A DNA stretch of 64,000 nucleotides from Marine Group III euryarchaeote CG-Bathy1 (GTDB lineage Archaea; Thermoplasmatota; Poseidoniia; MGIII; CG-Epi1): NCBI GenBank assembly GCA_001875425.1, contig MIYU01000017.1:1-64000 (forward strand), in the 5' to 3' direction. Below are positions 39,890 to 49,125 of the stretch, piece by piece (position 1 is the first letter of the stretch; every line of letters starts with the position of its first letter). The notes below the pieces were generated by a model. It saw only the letters and a list, made by a program, of their open reading frames with translations. It ran no database searches and had not been told where the DNA came from. Made by a program: the position numbers and the translations under genes.

Positions 39890-40135
39890 TTAGTAAAATT
39901 TACTTCTGTATATTTGATATTCTATAACTATTAATGTTAAAAGACCGATTAATAGAACATAGCCGCTCGTTTCTCTACCCCATGCACTAGCAGATTCGAC
40001 AACGAGTATTGCAACTAAACCTGCCATGAAAACCCCCCATTTAGAGATTGTAAATGCCTTAGAATCTTCAACGTCGAAATACCTTATCAATCCAGCTGCT
40101 GACTGGAAACCTTGTGTTTTCTTCTCCTTAGCCAT
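39890..40135 (-). CDS. Preprotein translocase Sec61-beta (SecG)-like protein with an extra membrane helix
   Basis: About 81 residues from the ATG at 40135. An in-frame ATG three codons earlier exists, but a TTAAATAAA box lies about 25 nt before 40135. The segment QSAAGLIRYFDVEDSKAFTI is the hallmark of archaeal Sec61-beta, which precedes its one membrane helix (here WGVFMAGLVAILVVESASAW). Unusually, a second hydrophobic helix follows (YVLLIGLLTLIVIEYQIYR). Archaeal Sec61-beta is usually about 50-60 residues with one helix. It should associate with SecY/SecE. Confidence 0.78.
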   Translation of the reverse strand: MAKEKKTQGFQSAAGLIRYFDVEDSKAFTISKWGVFMAGLVAILVVESASAWGRETSGYVLLIGLLTLIVIEYQIYRSKFY

Positions 40136-40154
40136 TAAACTCAACTCTGTAACT

Positions 40155-40163
40155 GTTTTATTT
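40155..40163 (-). promoter_or_regulatory. TATA box for the Sec61-beta-like gene
   Basis: The minus strand reads about TTAAATAAA, centred near 25 nt upstream of the ATG at 40135. This favours that codon, in a leaderless mRNA, over the ATG at 40144. Confidence 0.45.
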
Positions 40164-40215
40164 AAGGGTTTGTTATTAAACCTAAATAACCGAATACAAT
40201 CACTGAAAGAGGACG

Positions 40216-40446
40216 ATGTATTGTAGAATGTGTATTGATGTTCACGGTTTAACGCCTACTAAGTTAAATGATCCGAATGAAGCAGAATATTTGGTGTCAC
40301 ATTGTTATCAAGGCGATTTGAAATGGAAAAGGGATGAGAATCAGGGATTGATTCAGACTATGTGTGAAGATTGTGTTAAAAGATTAAAGAAAAATCCAGA
40401 CATACACTTCTTTTCCCTATACGAAATCAAAAAAGTAGAAGAATAG
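40216..40446 (+). CDS. Small protein with two CxxC pairs, function unknown
   Basis: A 76-residue protein I do not recognise. C3-C6 and C50-C53 form two CxxC knuckles, with H29 and C30 between them, consistent with a zinc-ribbon-like fold. The rest is charged and cytoplasmic. It is divergent from the Sec61-beta-like gene and convergent, with a 3-nt gap, on a thioredoxin-fold gene. A nucleic-acid or protein-binding adaptor role is possible, but there is no direct evidence. Confidence 0.65.
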   Translation: MYCRMCIDVHGLTPTKLNDPNEAEYLVSHCYQGDLKWKRDENQGLIQTMCEDCVKRLKKNPDIHFFSLYEIKKVEE

Positions 40447-40449
40447 ATA

Positions 40450-40992
40450 TTATTTCCATTTGATATTACAGCCCATAGAAGGATGTTGAACGTGATCCAC
40501 TGCTTTAGAATCTAAAATTGCATCGATTGCACATCTTAAATCCTCAGAAGTAACTTCATGTTCATTTTGCCAATTGTCGTCTAAACGCCCCCTATATGCT
40601 AATTTTTGATCAGAATTAAAAAGAAAAATATCTGGAGTACATACTGCTCCATAGCTTCTTGCCACTTCTTGAGTATTATCGAGTAAATACGGAAATGGAT
40701 ATTGATTGTCTTTAGCCCTTTTCCTCATATTTTCCATTGAATCTTCTGGATAATTGATAACGTCATTAGAATTTATTGCAACGAAGAATACAGAATCCCG
40801 GTAATCAGAAGCTAAATGAATCAAACGAGATTCTATCGCCTGAGCATATGGGCAATGATTGCATGTAAAAATAACGACTAAAGGTTTCTTTTCAAAATCA
40901 TTTAAACTGTGCATTTTGTAATCAGTACCTTCTAAAGAAAAGTCTGGAGCGCTTTTTCCTAGACTTACCATAGTAGATTCGGTTAAGGCCAT
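40450..40992 (-). CDS. Thioredoxin-fold (AhpC/TSA-like) redox protein
   Basis: A 180-residue protein. APDFSLEGTDYKMHSLNDF is the AhpC/TSA-type opening. FTCNHCPYAQ carries a CxxC active site, and the C-terminal PSMGCNIKWK contains a third conserved cysteine. This matches a family of peroxiredoxin/thioredoxin-like proteins annotated as thioredoxin family protein. It probably reduces disulfides or peroxides. An ATATATTTTAAT box lies about 26 nt before the ATG, suggesting a leaderless transcript. Confidence 0.85.
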   Translation of the reverse strand: MALTESTMVSLGKSAPDFSLEGTDYKMHSLNDFEKKPLVVIFTCNHCPYAQAIESRLIHLASDYRDSVFFVAINSNDVINYPEDSMENMRKRAKDNQYPFPYLLDNTQEVARSYGAVCTPDIFLFNSDQKLAYRGRLDDNWQNEHEVTSEDLRCAIDAILDSKAVDHVQHPSMGCNIKWK

Positions 40993-41073
40993 GTAACCGG
41001 AGAAGCTCGTGGATTAAAATATATAGTATAGATAAACGATTAAGTTAAAATAGCGTCTTCTGTCCACAAAGAT

Positions 41074-42462
41074 ATGAATGCCAGTCCAGAGATATTCCGT
41101 GCATATGACATAAGAGGTATTGCTAATCGAGAATTAACAACCGAAATTGCTGTTAGAGTTGGTATGGCTTATGGAACTTACTTGAATCGCAATAATATTC
41201 GTGGACGTATTTCTATTGGACGTGATATAAGATTGAGTTCACCTCACTTAGAAAGGGCTGTTGCATCGGGTTTAGCATCTACCGGATATGATGTAGAAAT
41301 GATTGGTTTAGTGCCAATACCTGTTGCAAATTATTGGACGTGGAAAGGGGATTTTTGTGGCGGAGTATACATCACTGCCAGCCATAACCCTGCAGAATAT
41401 AACGGAATAAGATTTCGTCATGGAGATGGAACTGGATATACTGAAGGCAATATAGAAATTAAAGATATTTTCTTTGGTGAAGAAATACATACACCGTCTT
41501 GGGATGAGTTTGGAAAAATTGATAGAATATCATCAGAAAGGGTCCTAGAAGAATATCAAGAATTTGTTCTACCTAAATTTTCAAAAATGGAAGGGATGAA
41601 AATTGCTATCGATCCAGGAAATGGCGCAGCAGCAGGTGTGGCATCATTATTATTTGAAAAAATGGGTGCTGAGGTGAAGACGATAAATAATGAACCTGAT
41701 GGAAGATTCCCAAATAGGCCTTCTGAACCATCTGCTAAAAATCTAAAAGGATTATCCGAAATGATTGAAAATGGAGATTTCGATTTTGGAATAGGATTTG
41801 ATGGTGATGCAGATAGATGTGTTTTTGTAGATAATAAAGGAAAGGTAGTCAAAACCGAAAAATCTGGATTAATAATGGCTAAGAATATTTTAAGGAAAGA
41901 TAAGGGGCCAGTTTTAGTCGGAGTTCCATGTTCTAAAATAGTAGAAGAAGAATTAAAGAAAGATGGAGCAGAAGTAATATGGATTAGAGTGGGTGATGTA
42001 TTTGTTTGTGAACTGCTCAAAAAACATAATGCCGTATTTGCCATGGAGAGTTCTGCACATTTCTTTGCACCGACCCTTACTGAATATTTCTTCGATGATC
42101 CATTCGTTATGAGTTTAAGTCTAGCTGAAGTTGTTTGTAAAGGCGAAATAAAACTTTCAGATATAACTGAGAAAATGAAAGAATACCCATATGAAGAGAT
42201 AAAATTTGAATGTCCCGATGAAATAAAATTTAAAATAAATGAAGAACTGGAAAGAAAATTTATTGAAAATGGATATAGGGTTGAAACTATTGATGGTGTG
42301 AAAATTTGGCTTGAGAATGGATGGGTTTTACTTAGACCTTCGAATACACAGCCTGTAATTAGAATGTTTGTAGAAGCCGATAATGAAAAGGAAATGGAAC
42401 AGATAAAAAATAAATTTACAAAGGAATTAAAAGACGTTATGAAGACTTACCTGAAGGAATAA
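41074..42462 (+). CDS. Phosphomannomutase/phosphoglucomutase family phosphohexomutase
   Basis: A 462-residue alpha-D-phosphohexomutase with four domains. FRAYDIRGIAN is at the N-terminus. The phosphoserine loop is TASHNPAEYNGIRF, the metal-binding loop is GFDGDADRC, the sugar-binding loop lies near AMESSAHFFAP, and the phosphate-binding RPSNTQPVIRMFVE is C-terminal. It interconverts hexose 1- and 6-phosphates for glycan synthesis. A TTAAAATA box lies about 27 nt before the ATG. DUF92 follows after 3 nt. Confidence 0.93.
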   Translation: MNASPEIFRAYDIRGIANRELTTEIAVRVGMAYGTYLNRNNIRGRISIGRDIRLSSPHLERAVASGLASTGYDVEMIGLVPIPVANYWTWKGDFCGGVYITASHNPAEYNGIRFRHGDGTGYTEGNIEIKDIFFGEEIHTPSWDEFGKIDRISSERVLEEYQEFVLPKFSKMEGMKIAIDPGNGAAAGVASLLFEKMGAEVKTINNEPDGRFPNRPSEPSAKNLKGLSEMIENGDFDFGIGFDGDADRCVFVDNKGKVVKTEKSGLIMAKNILRKDKGPVLVGVPCSKIVEEELKKDGAEVIWIRVGDVFVCELLKKHNAVFAMESSAHFFAPTLTEYFFDDPFVMSLSLAEVVCKGEIKLSDITEKMKEYPYEEIKFECPDEIKFKINEELERKFIENGYRVETIDGVKIWLENGWVLLRPSNTQPVIRMFVEADNEKEMEQIKNKFTKELKDVMKTYLKE

Positions 42463-42465
42463 AAA

Positions 42466-43230
42466 ATGCAAGAATTTGGAAGTATTACGGAAATTGCTGT
42501 AGTCGCTATAGCTAGTATGATGATAGCCATAGTTGCTAGTAGACAAAAAATATTAGATTTGGGAGGTGCGCTCCTGTCTTTTGTAATTTGTTTTGTTATA
42601 GGCACATTAGCACATTGGAGTTGGTTTGTATTACTGTTAATATTTGTAGCAGGATCTTACTTAGCTACGCGTTTTGCATTTAGATATAAAATATACATAG
42701 GAGTGCAGGAAGGGTTAGAAGGAACTAGGAGTGAAACAAATGTTATCTCCAATGGTTCAGTACCGTCACTAGTGGCGATATTTTACTTTTTTGAAATAAT
42801 TACAGTAGAAGAGGCGATTGTTGGTTTTACGACGTCGCTGGCAGTTGCGGCTGCAGACACTATTGCTAGTGAAATAGGCGTTTTGAGCGGGGAGGCTGTG
42901 CTTATCACGGCTCCAAGTAAGCGTGTAGCGCCTGGAACAAATGGAGGAATAACCATTATTGGTACTGTTTCTGCTCTTTTATCTTCAATTTGTATGACGT
43001 TTATTTCTCTAATTGTAATATTTGCTGTAGATTTTGGTAATTTTTCAAACACATTTGAAGGACTTTTTGTAATAATACCAGCTATTCTTGGATTTATTGG
43101 GTGTCAAATTGATTCGATATTAGGTGCAACGTTGGAAAATCGTGGAATTATTGGAAAAGGTGGTGTTAATTTTGTATCTATTGGCATATCTACAGTTCTT
43201 TCTATTGGAATTTTTAATTATTTATACTAA
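42466..43230 (+). CDS. DUF92 membrane protein (VTE6/phytyl-phosphate-kinase-like)
   Basis: A 254-residue membrane protein with about six to seven helices and DUF92 elements: KILDLGGALLSFVICF, TRSETNVISNGSVPSLVA, ADTIASEIGVLSG and the GTNGGITIIGT loop. The plant member VTE6 phosphorylates phytyl phosphate. A polyprenyl-phosphate kinase role in archaeal lipid recycling is therefore plausible but not shown. It lies 3 nt after the phosphohexomutase, hinting at a shared glycan or lipid-carrier pathway. Confidence 0.85.
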   Translation: MQEFGSITEIAVVAIASMMIAIVASRQKILDLGGALLSFVICFVIGTLAHWSWFVLLLIFVAGSYLATRFAFRYKIYIGVQEGLEGTRSETNVISNGSVPSLVAIFYFFEIITVEEAIVGFTTSLAVAAADTIASEIGVLSGEAVLITAPSKRVAPGTNGGITIIGTVSALLSSICMTFISLIVIFAVDFGNFSNTFEGLFVIIPAILGFIGCQIDSILGATLENRGIIGKGGVNFVSIGISTVLSIGIFNYLY

Positions 43231-43245
43231 AAAAATAGAAAAATA

Positions 43246-43255
43246 GCTATAATTT
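43246..43255 (+). promoter_or_regulatory. TATA region for the thermosome operon
   Basis: GCTATAATTTTAAAAC around here lies about 50-55 nt upstream of the thermosome ATG. That leaves a leader holding a good GGAG motif at 43293-43296, 8 nt before the ATG. No inverted repeat that would mark a heat-shock operator was evident to me. Confidence 0.4.
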
Positions 43256-43304
43256 TAAAACAAGGTTCTTCGTTGTATTAAATCTCAAAACAGGAGAAAT
43301 AATA

Positions 43305-44948
43305 ATGATTCAAGGAAATACACCGGTAGTAATACTAAAAGATGGAACAAAACGAGATTCTGGACGCTTAGCTACGAAAAATAATATTGCTGCAGCTTCG
43401 GCGATTGCAGAGGCAGTTAGATCTACCTTAGGTCCAAAGGGAATGGATAAAATGCTTGTCGATTCGATGGGAGATGTAGTAATAACAAATGATGGAGTGA
43501 CAATTCTAAAAGAGATAGAAATAGAACATCCTGCAGCTAAAATGATAGTAGAAGTAGCTAAAACTCAAGATTCAGAGTGTGGTGACGGTACGACTACTGC
43601 AGTAATATTTGCTGGAGAGTTATTAAAAAATGCAGAGGAATTAATAGATCGTGGAGTTCATGCAACGGCGATTGCGAATGGATACAGAATGGGTTCGAAC
43701 GAAGCAATGAAACAACTTAAGAAAATGGGAAGGATAGTAAGGAGAAACGAAACTGCGGTTTTGAAAGCAATAGCGAAAACATCGATGACTGGAAAATCAT
43801 CGGAAGCGAATGGTGAATTTCTAGCAGGTTTAACTGTTAAAGCAGTTAGAGCCATTGCAGAGGGAAGAGGAAAGAAAACGGTAGTTGAACGAAAAAATAT
43901 TAAAATACAGAAAAAACAAGGAGGTCACATTGGAGATACTGAATTGATAGAAGGTATCATACTAGATAAAGAACCTGTTCACAATAATATGCCCCGTAGT
44001 GTTAGCAGTCCCAGAATAGCTCTTGTAGATGCGCCGTTTGAAATAAAGAAAACTGAAATTGAATCTAAAATACAGATTACAGACCCCACACAGATACAGG
44101 CATTCCTAAGTCAAGAAGAAGAAAGTATAAAAAAAATGGTAGAAACTGTTATTGAAACTGAGGCAAATGTATTGATTTGTCAAAAAGGGATAGATGACCT
44201 TGCGCAGCATTTCTTGGCAAAGGCTGGAATCACTGCCATAAGAAGAGCTAAGAAATCAGATATGGAAGCCTTAGCAAAAGCAACGGGCGGTCGAGTTGTA
44301 TCCAATATAGAATCTCTTTCGAAGAATGATTTAGGAATAGCTGGTTTAGTTGAAACTAGGAAAATAGGAAATGATGAGATGACTTTTGTAACAGAATGTA
44401 ACGATCCAAAATCTGTATCTATATTGATAAGGGGTGGAACTGAACATGTTATAGATGAAATAGATCGAAACTTAGAAGATGCAATAGGTGTAGTTTCTTC
44501 TGTGATAGAAGATGGACAAGTTGTTACAGGGGGTGGAGCTATTGAAATAGAAATAGCTTTGAAAATAAGAAAATTCGCACCTAGAATTGGAGGTAGGGAA
44601 CAAATGGCAATTGAGTCGTTTGCTGATGCTATTGAAATAGTACCGAAAACTCTTGCAGAAAATGCTGGTTTGGATGTAATAGATACTTTGATGGGATTAA
44701 GAAAAGCGCATACTAAAAAAGGAAAAAACACACATGCTGGTTTGGATGTACGTAGTGGGAAGGTAATGAATATGAAAACGAAAAATGTTGTAGAACCTTT
44801 GAGAGTAAAAATACAAGCAATAAGTAGTGCTACAGAAGTATCTAATATGATTTTAAGAATTGATGATATTATAGCATCTAAGCAACCTGAGCAGAGTGCT
44901 GCTCCAGATATGCCACCCGGCGGTATGGGTGGTATGGGTGGTTTCTAG
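43305..44948 (+). CDS. thsA: Thermosome (group II chaperonin) subunit
   Basis: A 547-residue Cpn60/TCP-1 protein. [17 protein letters not shown] and the ATPase [15 protein letters not shown] motif lie near residues 40-105, [11 protein letters not shown] is C-terminal, and the tail is the Gly/Met-rich [11 protein letters not shown] typical of archaeal subunits. It forms the double-ring ATP-driven folding chamber. It is translated from a leadered mRNA (GGAG). A PPC-domain gene begins on the base after its stop codon. Confidence 0.96.
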   Translation: MIQGNTPVVILKDGTKRDSGRLATKNNIAAASAIAEAVRSTLGPKGMDKMLVDSMGDVVITNDGVTILKEIEIEHPAAKMIVEVAKTQDSECGDGTTTAVIFAGELLKNAEELIDRGVHATAIANGYRMGSNEAMKQLKKMGRIVRRNETAVLKAIAKTSMTGKSSEANGEFLAGLTVKAVRAIAEGRGKKTVVERKNIKIQKKQGGHIGDTELIEGIILDKEPVHNNMPRSVSSPRIALVDAPFEIKKTEIESKIQITDPTQIQAFLSQEEESIKKMVETVIETEANVLICQKGIDDLAQHFLAKAGITAIRRAKKSDMEALAKATGGRVVSNIESLSKNDLGIAGLVETRKIGNDEMTFVTECNDPKSVSILIRGGTEHVIDEIDRNLEDAIGVVSSVIEDGQVVTGGGAIEIEIALKIRKFAPRIGGREQMAIESFADAIEIVPKTLAENAGLDVIDTLMGLRKAHTKKGKNTHAGLDVRSGKVMNMKTKNVVEPLRVKIQAISSATEVSNMILRIDDIIASKQPEQSAAPDMPPGGMGGMGGF

Positions 44949-45392
44949 ATGAAACGTTTAGTGAATCGGGAAAATGCTTTTTTAGTTTTTGAAGAAGGAG
45001 AAGAACTGATGTCTGGATTAACAGAGTTTGCAAATGAGTATGGTGATTTTCTGATTACAGGGGGGATTGGGAGTATTGAAAACATTAATTTAGGATTTTA
45101 TGATGGTACAAAATACAAGAGAGAAGAGATAGTCGAACCTCAAGAACTTCTTAATGCATCTGGAAATGGAATATCGGAACCTTTTGTACATTGTCATGTA
45201 ACAATTTCAGATAATGAATACAGAGCGAGAGGGGGGCATCTATTCTCTGCAAAAATTGCAGTTATTGCAGAAATAAATGTAACATTACTTCGACATCGTC
45301 ATCCTGTATTCAATCTCTTTAAGAAAGGATTGAAAAGAAAAGACGTTCCTGGTAAAGAATTAAGATTACTTACGAACTGTGGATTTGTCTAG
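44949..45392 (+). CDS. PPC (DUF296) domain protein
   Basis: A 147-residue protein. GDFLITGGIGSIENINLGFYD and then PFVHCHVTISDNEYRARGGH fit the PPC/DUF296 trimeric fold, with histidines that often bind metal. Plant AT-hook proteins use this domain for DNA contact; stand-alone prokaryotic forms have no settled role. Its ATG directly follows the thermosome stop, so it should be translationally coupled. Its last 23 nt overlap the convergent aceE gene. Confidence 0.82.
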   Translation: MKRLVNRENAFLVFEEGEELMSGLTEFANEYGDFLITGGIGSIENINLGFYDGTKYKREEIVEPQELLNASGNGISEPFVHCHVTISDNEYRARGGHLFSAKIAVIAEINVTLLRHRHPVFNLFKKGLKRKDVPGKELRLLTNCGFV

Positions 45393-48033
45393 ATCTGTCA
45401 AGTTTGTATTTTACTATTGTTTTCTCTACTAATTCAGGATCTACTTCCCCTTTACGGCTCAAAGAAGATAATGTTGCTATGACTATGTTTTCTGCATCAA
45501 TCTGGAAATGGCGGCGTAGATTTTCTCGCGTATCGCTCATACCGAAACCGTCAGTACCTAGAATTGTATAATTATCGACCCAACGGGCTATCATTTCTGG
45601 AACTGCTTTCATAAAATCTGAAGCCGCGATTGTAGGCATTTCTGAATCACCTAGTGTGTTAACAACATAAGGGATTCTTGGATCTTCTTTAGGATTTAAT
45701 CTATTCCAATCTTCACATTCTAAGGCTTCTCTTCTTAGACCGACATAACTAGGTACGCTCCATATTTCAATCGGAATTTTGAAATCTTTTTCTAATATCT
45801 CTGCTGCTTGAATGACTTGTCTCATGATAGAACCGCTACCAAAAAGACGTGCTTTAGCTTGAGTTTTAGATGATACGGGTTTGAAAAGATAAAGACCTTT
45901 TAGAATGCCTTTCTTAGAATCCTTAGGCATAGGGGGCATTTCATAATTTTCATTATACAGCGTAATATAGTAAATTCTATCATTGTTTAATTCGTACATT
46001 TGTCTTAGTCCTTCTTCAACTATTACTGCAGTTTCATAGGCAAATGCTGGATCATATGCTAAACAGGAAGGAACTGTTGAAGCTAAGAGAAGGCTGTGGC
46101 CATCTTGATGTTGCAGACCTTCACCATTCAATGTAGTTCGGCCCGCAGTTGCACCTAACAAAAATCCTCTAGCGCGAGCATCGGCTGCACACCAGATTAA
46201 ATCTCCAACGCGTTGGAAACCGAACATAGAATAAAATGTATAAAATGGAATTAATGGTTCCCTGTGTACAGAATAAGACATTCCTGCTGCTGTAAAACTG
46301 CTCATAGCTCCTGCTTCGCTAATACCTTCTTCTAAAATTTGTCCATCAACGGCTTCCTTGTAACTAAGTAATAGTTCTTGATCGACTGGCGTATATTGCT
46401 GCCCTTCTGAATTATATATTTTAAATTCTGTAAACAGTGCATCCATACCAAAGGTACGAGCTTCATCTGGAATGATTGGAACTATTCTATCACCTATATT
46501 CTTATCTTTCATCAAATTTCGTAATAATCGAACGAAAGCCATAGTGGTAGAAACTTGAGTAGTGCTCCCTTCGTAAAACTCCTCGTATAATTTACTCTTA
46601 GGTAATAATATTTGTGAATAATCTGTAACTCTCTTTGGAAGAAAGCCCCCTAATTCTTTCCTTCTAGATGTGATATAATCTAATTCTTCGCTATTATCGG
46701 AGGGCATATAATATGGCATATTTTTTAACTCCGAATCCGGAATTTCTAAATGTAATTCATCTCTTAGATGTTTCAAATCAGAAATATCTAATTTCTTTTT
46801 CTGATGTGTGCTGTTTCTTGCTTCAAAACCTTTTCCTAATGCCCAGCCTTTTACAGTTTTAGCTAAAATAACTGTTGGAGCGCCTTTTGTTTCAGTAGCT
46901 AAACTGTAAGCAGCATTGATTTTCTTCAAATCGTGACCACCCCTTCGCATACGCAAAAGATCATCATCACTAAGATGTTCGACTAATTTACTCAATTCGT
47001 CTTCAGGACCAAAGAATTTTTGCCTTATTGCATCTCCAGATTCTATAGTTATTCTTTGATAATCTCCATCCAACGTTCGTTCCATTTTACGTAAAAGAGT
47101 TCCCGTTTTATCACTCTGTAAAAGTTGATCCCATTTACTCCCCCAGATAACTTTGATTACATTCCAACCTGCACCACGGAAAACTGCTTCGAATTCTTGG
47201 ATTATTTTTCCATTACCTCTAACAGGCCCGTCTAAACGTTGTAGATTACAATTAATGACAAAAGTTAAGTTATCTAATTTTTCTCTTGCAGCCAAACGTA
47301 AAGAAGCGAAAGTTTCCGGCTCATCGCATTCACCATCACCTAGAAAGGCCCAAACATGAGAATCACTTTTGTCTGCGATACCTCTAGAAGTCATGTATTT
47401 ATTGAATCTTGCAAGATGAATAGCATTTATTGGTCCAAGACCCATTGAAACTGTAGGAAATTCCCAAAAATCCTCCATTAAACGAGGATGAGGATAACTA
47501 GAAAGGCCGTTACCATTGATTTCTCTTCTAAAATTGTCTAAATTTTCTTCAGATAAACGTCCTTCTAAAAAAGCTCTAGCATAGATTCCTGGTGATGCGT
47601 GGCCTTGAAAAAAAATCTGATCTCCTGAACCGTTATTTTTTCCTTTAAAAAAATGATTCAACCCGACTTCGAATAGTGATGCTGCAGAAGCATACGTAGA
47701 AATGTGACCTCCTATCCCATCAAATTGTTTATTAGCACGACTGACCAACATGGCCGCATTCCAACGTATCAATCGACGTATATTTTTTTCGATTTTTTCA
47801 TCGCCAGGGTATTCTGGTTCTTGGTCTGGAGAAATCGTGTTCAAATATGGAGTAACTGAAGGGGGAAGAATATCGACACCAGAATTTCGAGCTCTTCTGA
47901 TTAATTCTGTTAAAATATATTTAGCCCTATCCGGACCGAAATGTTCTATCACTGAATCGATAGACTCAATCCACTCTGAAGTTTCTTGAGGGTCCAAATC
48001 GGGAACTTGAATTTTAAATTTATCAAATATCAT
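45370..48033 (-). CDS. aceE: Pyruvate dehydrogenase E1 component, homodimeric AceE type
   Basis: An 887-residue thiamine-diphosphate enzyme with the full AceE architecture. GHASPGIYARAFLEGRL and the AFLGDGECDEPET TPP/Mg segment lie in the N-terminal half, followed by the transketolase-like middle (GLQHQDGHSLLLAS) and C-terminal domains. It decarboxylates pyruvate and loads acetyl groups on an E2 lipoyl domain. Most archaea use ferredoxin-dependent POR, so a bacterial-type AceE is notable and suggests transfer. An AAGGA motif precedes the ATG, 9 nt after the deoxyhypusine synthase stop. No E2 or E3 gene is seen here. Confidence 0.94.
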   Translation of the reverse strand: MIFDKFKIQVPDLDPQETSEWIESIDSVIEHFGPDRAKYILTELIRRARNSGVDILPPSVTPYLNTISPDQEPEYPGDEKIEKNIRRLIRWNAAMLVSRANKQFDGIGGHISTYASAASLFEVGLNHFFKGKNNGSGDQIFFQGHASPGIYARAFLEGRLSEENLDNFRREINGNGLSSYPHPRLMEDFWEFPTVSMGLGPINAIHLARFNKYMTSRGIADKSDSHVWAFLGDGECDEPETFASLRLAAREKLDNLTFVINCNLQRLDGPVRGNGKIIQEFEAVFRGAGWNVIKVIWGSKWDQLLQSDKTGTLLRKMERTLDGDYQRITIESGDAIRQKFFGPEDELSKLVEHLSDDDLLRMRRGGHDLKKINAAYSLATETKGAPTVILAKTVKGWALGKGFEARNSTHQKKKLDISDLKHLRDELHLEIPDSELKNMPYYMPSDNSEELDYITSRRKELGGFLPKRVTDYSQILLPKSKLYEEFYEGSTTQVSTTMAFVRLLRNLMKDKNIGDRIVPIIPDEARTFGMDALFTEFKIYNSEGQQYTPVDQELLLSYKEAVDGQILEEGISEAGAMSSFTAAGMSYSVHREPLIPFYTFYSMFGFQRVGDLIWCAADARARGFLLGATAGRTTLNGEGLQHQDGHSLLLASTVPSCLAYDPAFAYETAVIVEEGLRQMYELNNDRIYYITLYNENYEMPPMPKDSKKGILKGLYLFKPVSSKTQAKARLFGSGSIMRQVIQAAEILEKDFKIPIEIWSVPSYVGLRREALECEDWNRLNPKEDPRIPYVVNTLGDSEMPTIAASDFMKAVPEMIARWVDNYTILGTDGFGMSDTRENLRRHFQIDAENIVIATLSSLSRKGEVDPELVEKTIVKYKLDRSRQIHSS

Positions 48034-48042
48034 CTAATTTCC

Positions 48043-49125
48043 TTAATCTAAATTTTTGGTTAGGCATTGAGCCTTTCTGGGATTTTCAAGACGGGCTTGA
48101 TATACATAGGTTACGAGCAGTGGTAGCGAGATGCTAGCTTCGCCCCAGACCATAATATCTTCTATTTCAATATCATTTTTTCCCCAAGAAACCGCCTCTT
48201 GTAATGTTGAACCGGATAGCCCACCGTCCCGAACATCTGCAACGCTTAATTGAATGCCGAAAAGATGTCTTTTTGGTTCATTACCCAACATTTCAGACAT
48301 AACGACAATATCTTGAGAATAATTTTTTGGAGTTCCGCCGCCGACTATGAATAGACCTGTATCGCCACAGCTAGCTTTTAGATTAGCTAATTCTTTGAAA
48401 TCCAAAATAGAATCTATGCCTAATGTATCGGACAATTGTTTTTTTCCTTGATGTAATACTAAACCTATTCCCACTGATGAATCATTCAAGGCGGGAGAAA
48501 AAATAGGAAGGTTTTTTTCATAGGCCGTTTGAAGAATACTTTCATGACCAAAATTACAATCACTGAGCCATTTTCCAACATTTTGTAAAAATGTACGACT
48601 TGAATACCTGCCTGGAGGTAAATCATCAGCTATCTCTTTGAATGTTAAATCCACTTGTTGCATTGCCATTTCATCTACTAAGTGATCATAAACCCTATCT
48701 ATACCTAAACTTTGTAAATCACCATCATTGAGATTAGGAGTACATTTGTAATGTGTATGTCCTAATGCAAACAACATATCTTGTTCAATAAGTGCCCCTG
48801 TACAAACAATAATATCTACTAAATTATTCTTGATTGCATCCACTGCTACTTGATGCATTCCGGCTCCAAATAGACTACCTGAAAGGGACCAAATAATAGA
48901 TAAATCATCATGGCTCTTTGTCAAATATAAATCAGAAGCCTCGCCTAAATTCCTAGCTTGGAAACTGCTATTTTTGTAGCTAGAAATCAGAGTACTTACA
49001 TCAGACTGATCACCCATAATGAATTGATTTACAGGTCTACTGAGTAAATTATTTTTGATTTCATTTTGTTCTTTTGTTAAAACCATATTTGGCATTTGAG
49101 GAGGTTGTTTATTCTTCCAAATCAT
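48043..49125 (-). CDS. Deoxyhypusine synthase family protein
   Basis: About 360 residues from the ATG at 49125, which overlaps the PIN gene stop as ATGA and has GGTG 7 nt upstream. A TTG at 49143 also opens the frame. The NAD-binding SLSGSLFGAGMHQV region and LFIVGGGTPKN are present. The catalytic lysine is kept in EAVSWGK near the C-terminus. The family transfers aminobutyl from spermidine to aIF5A lysine, giving hypusine. The adjoining aIF2-gamma gene fits a translation context. Confidence 0.86.
   Translation of the reverse strand: MIWKNKQPPQMPNMVLTKEQNEIKNNLLSRPVNQFIMGDQSDVSTLISSYKNSSFQARNLGEASDLYLTKSHDDLSIIWSLSGSLFGAGMHQVAVDAIKNNLVDIIVCTGALIEQDMLFALGHTHYKCTPNLNDGDLQSLGIDRVYDHLVDEMAMQQVDLTFKEIADDLPPGRYSSRTFLQNVGKWLSDCNFGHESILQTAYEKNLPIFSPALNDSSVGIGLVLHQGKKQLSDTLGIDSILDFKELANLKASCGDTGLFIVGGGTPKNYSQDIVVMSEMLGNEPKRHLFGIQLSVADVRDGGLSGSTLQEAVSWGKNDIEIEDIMVWGEASISLPLLVTYVYQARLENPRKAQCLTKNLD

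Noticed and set aside
44180-44731. 183-codon minus-strand frame inside the thermosome gene
   Set aside because: Antisense shadow; the chaperonin reading is continuous and conserved.
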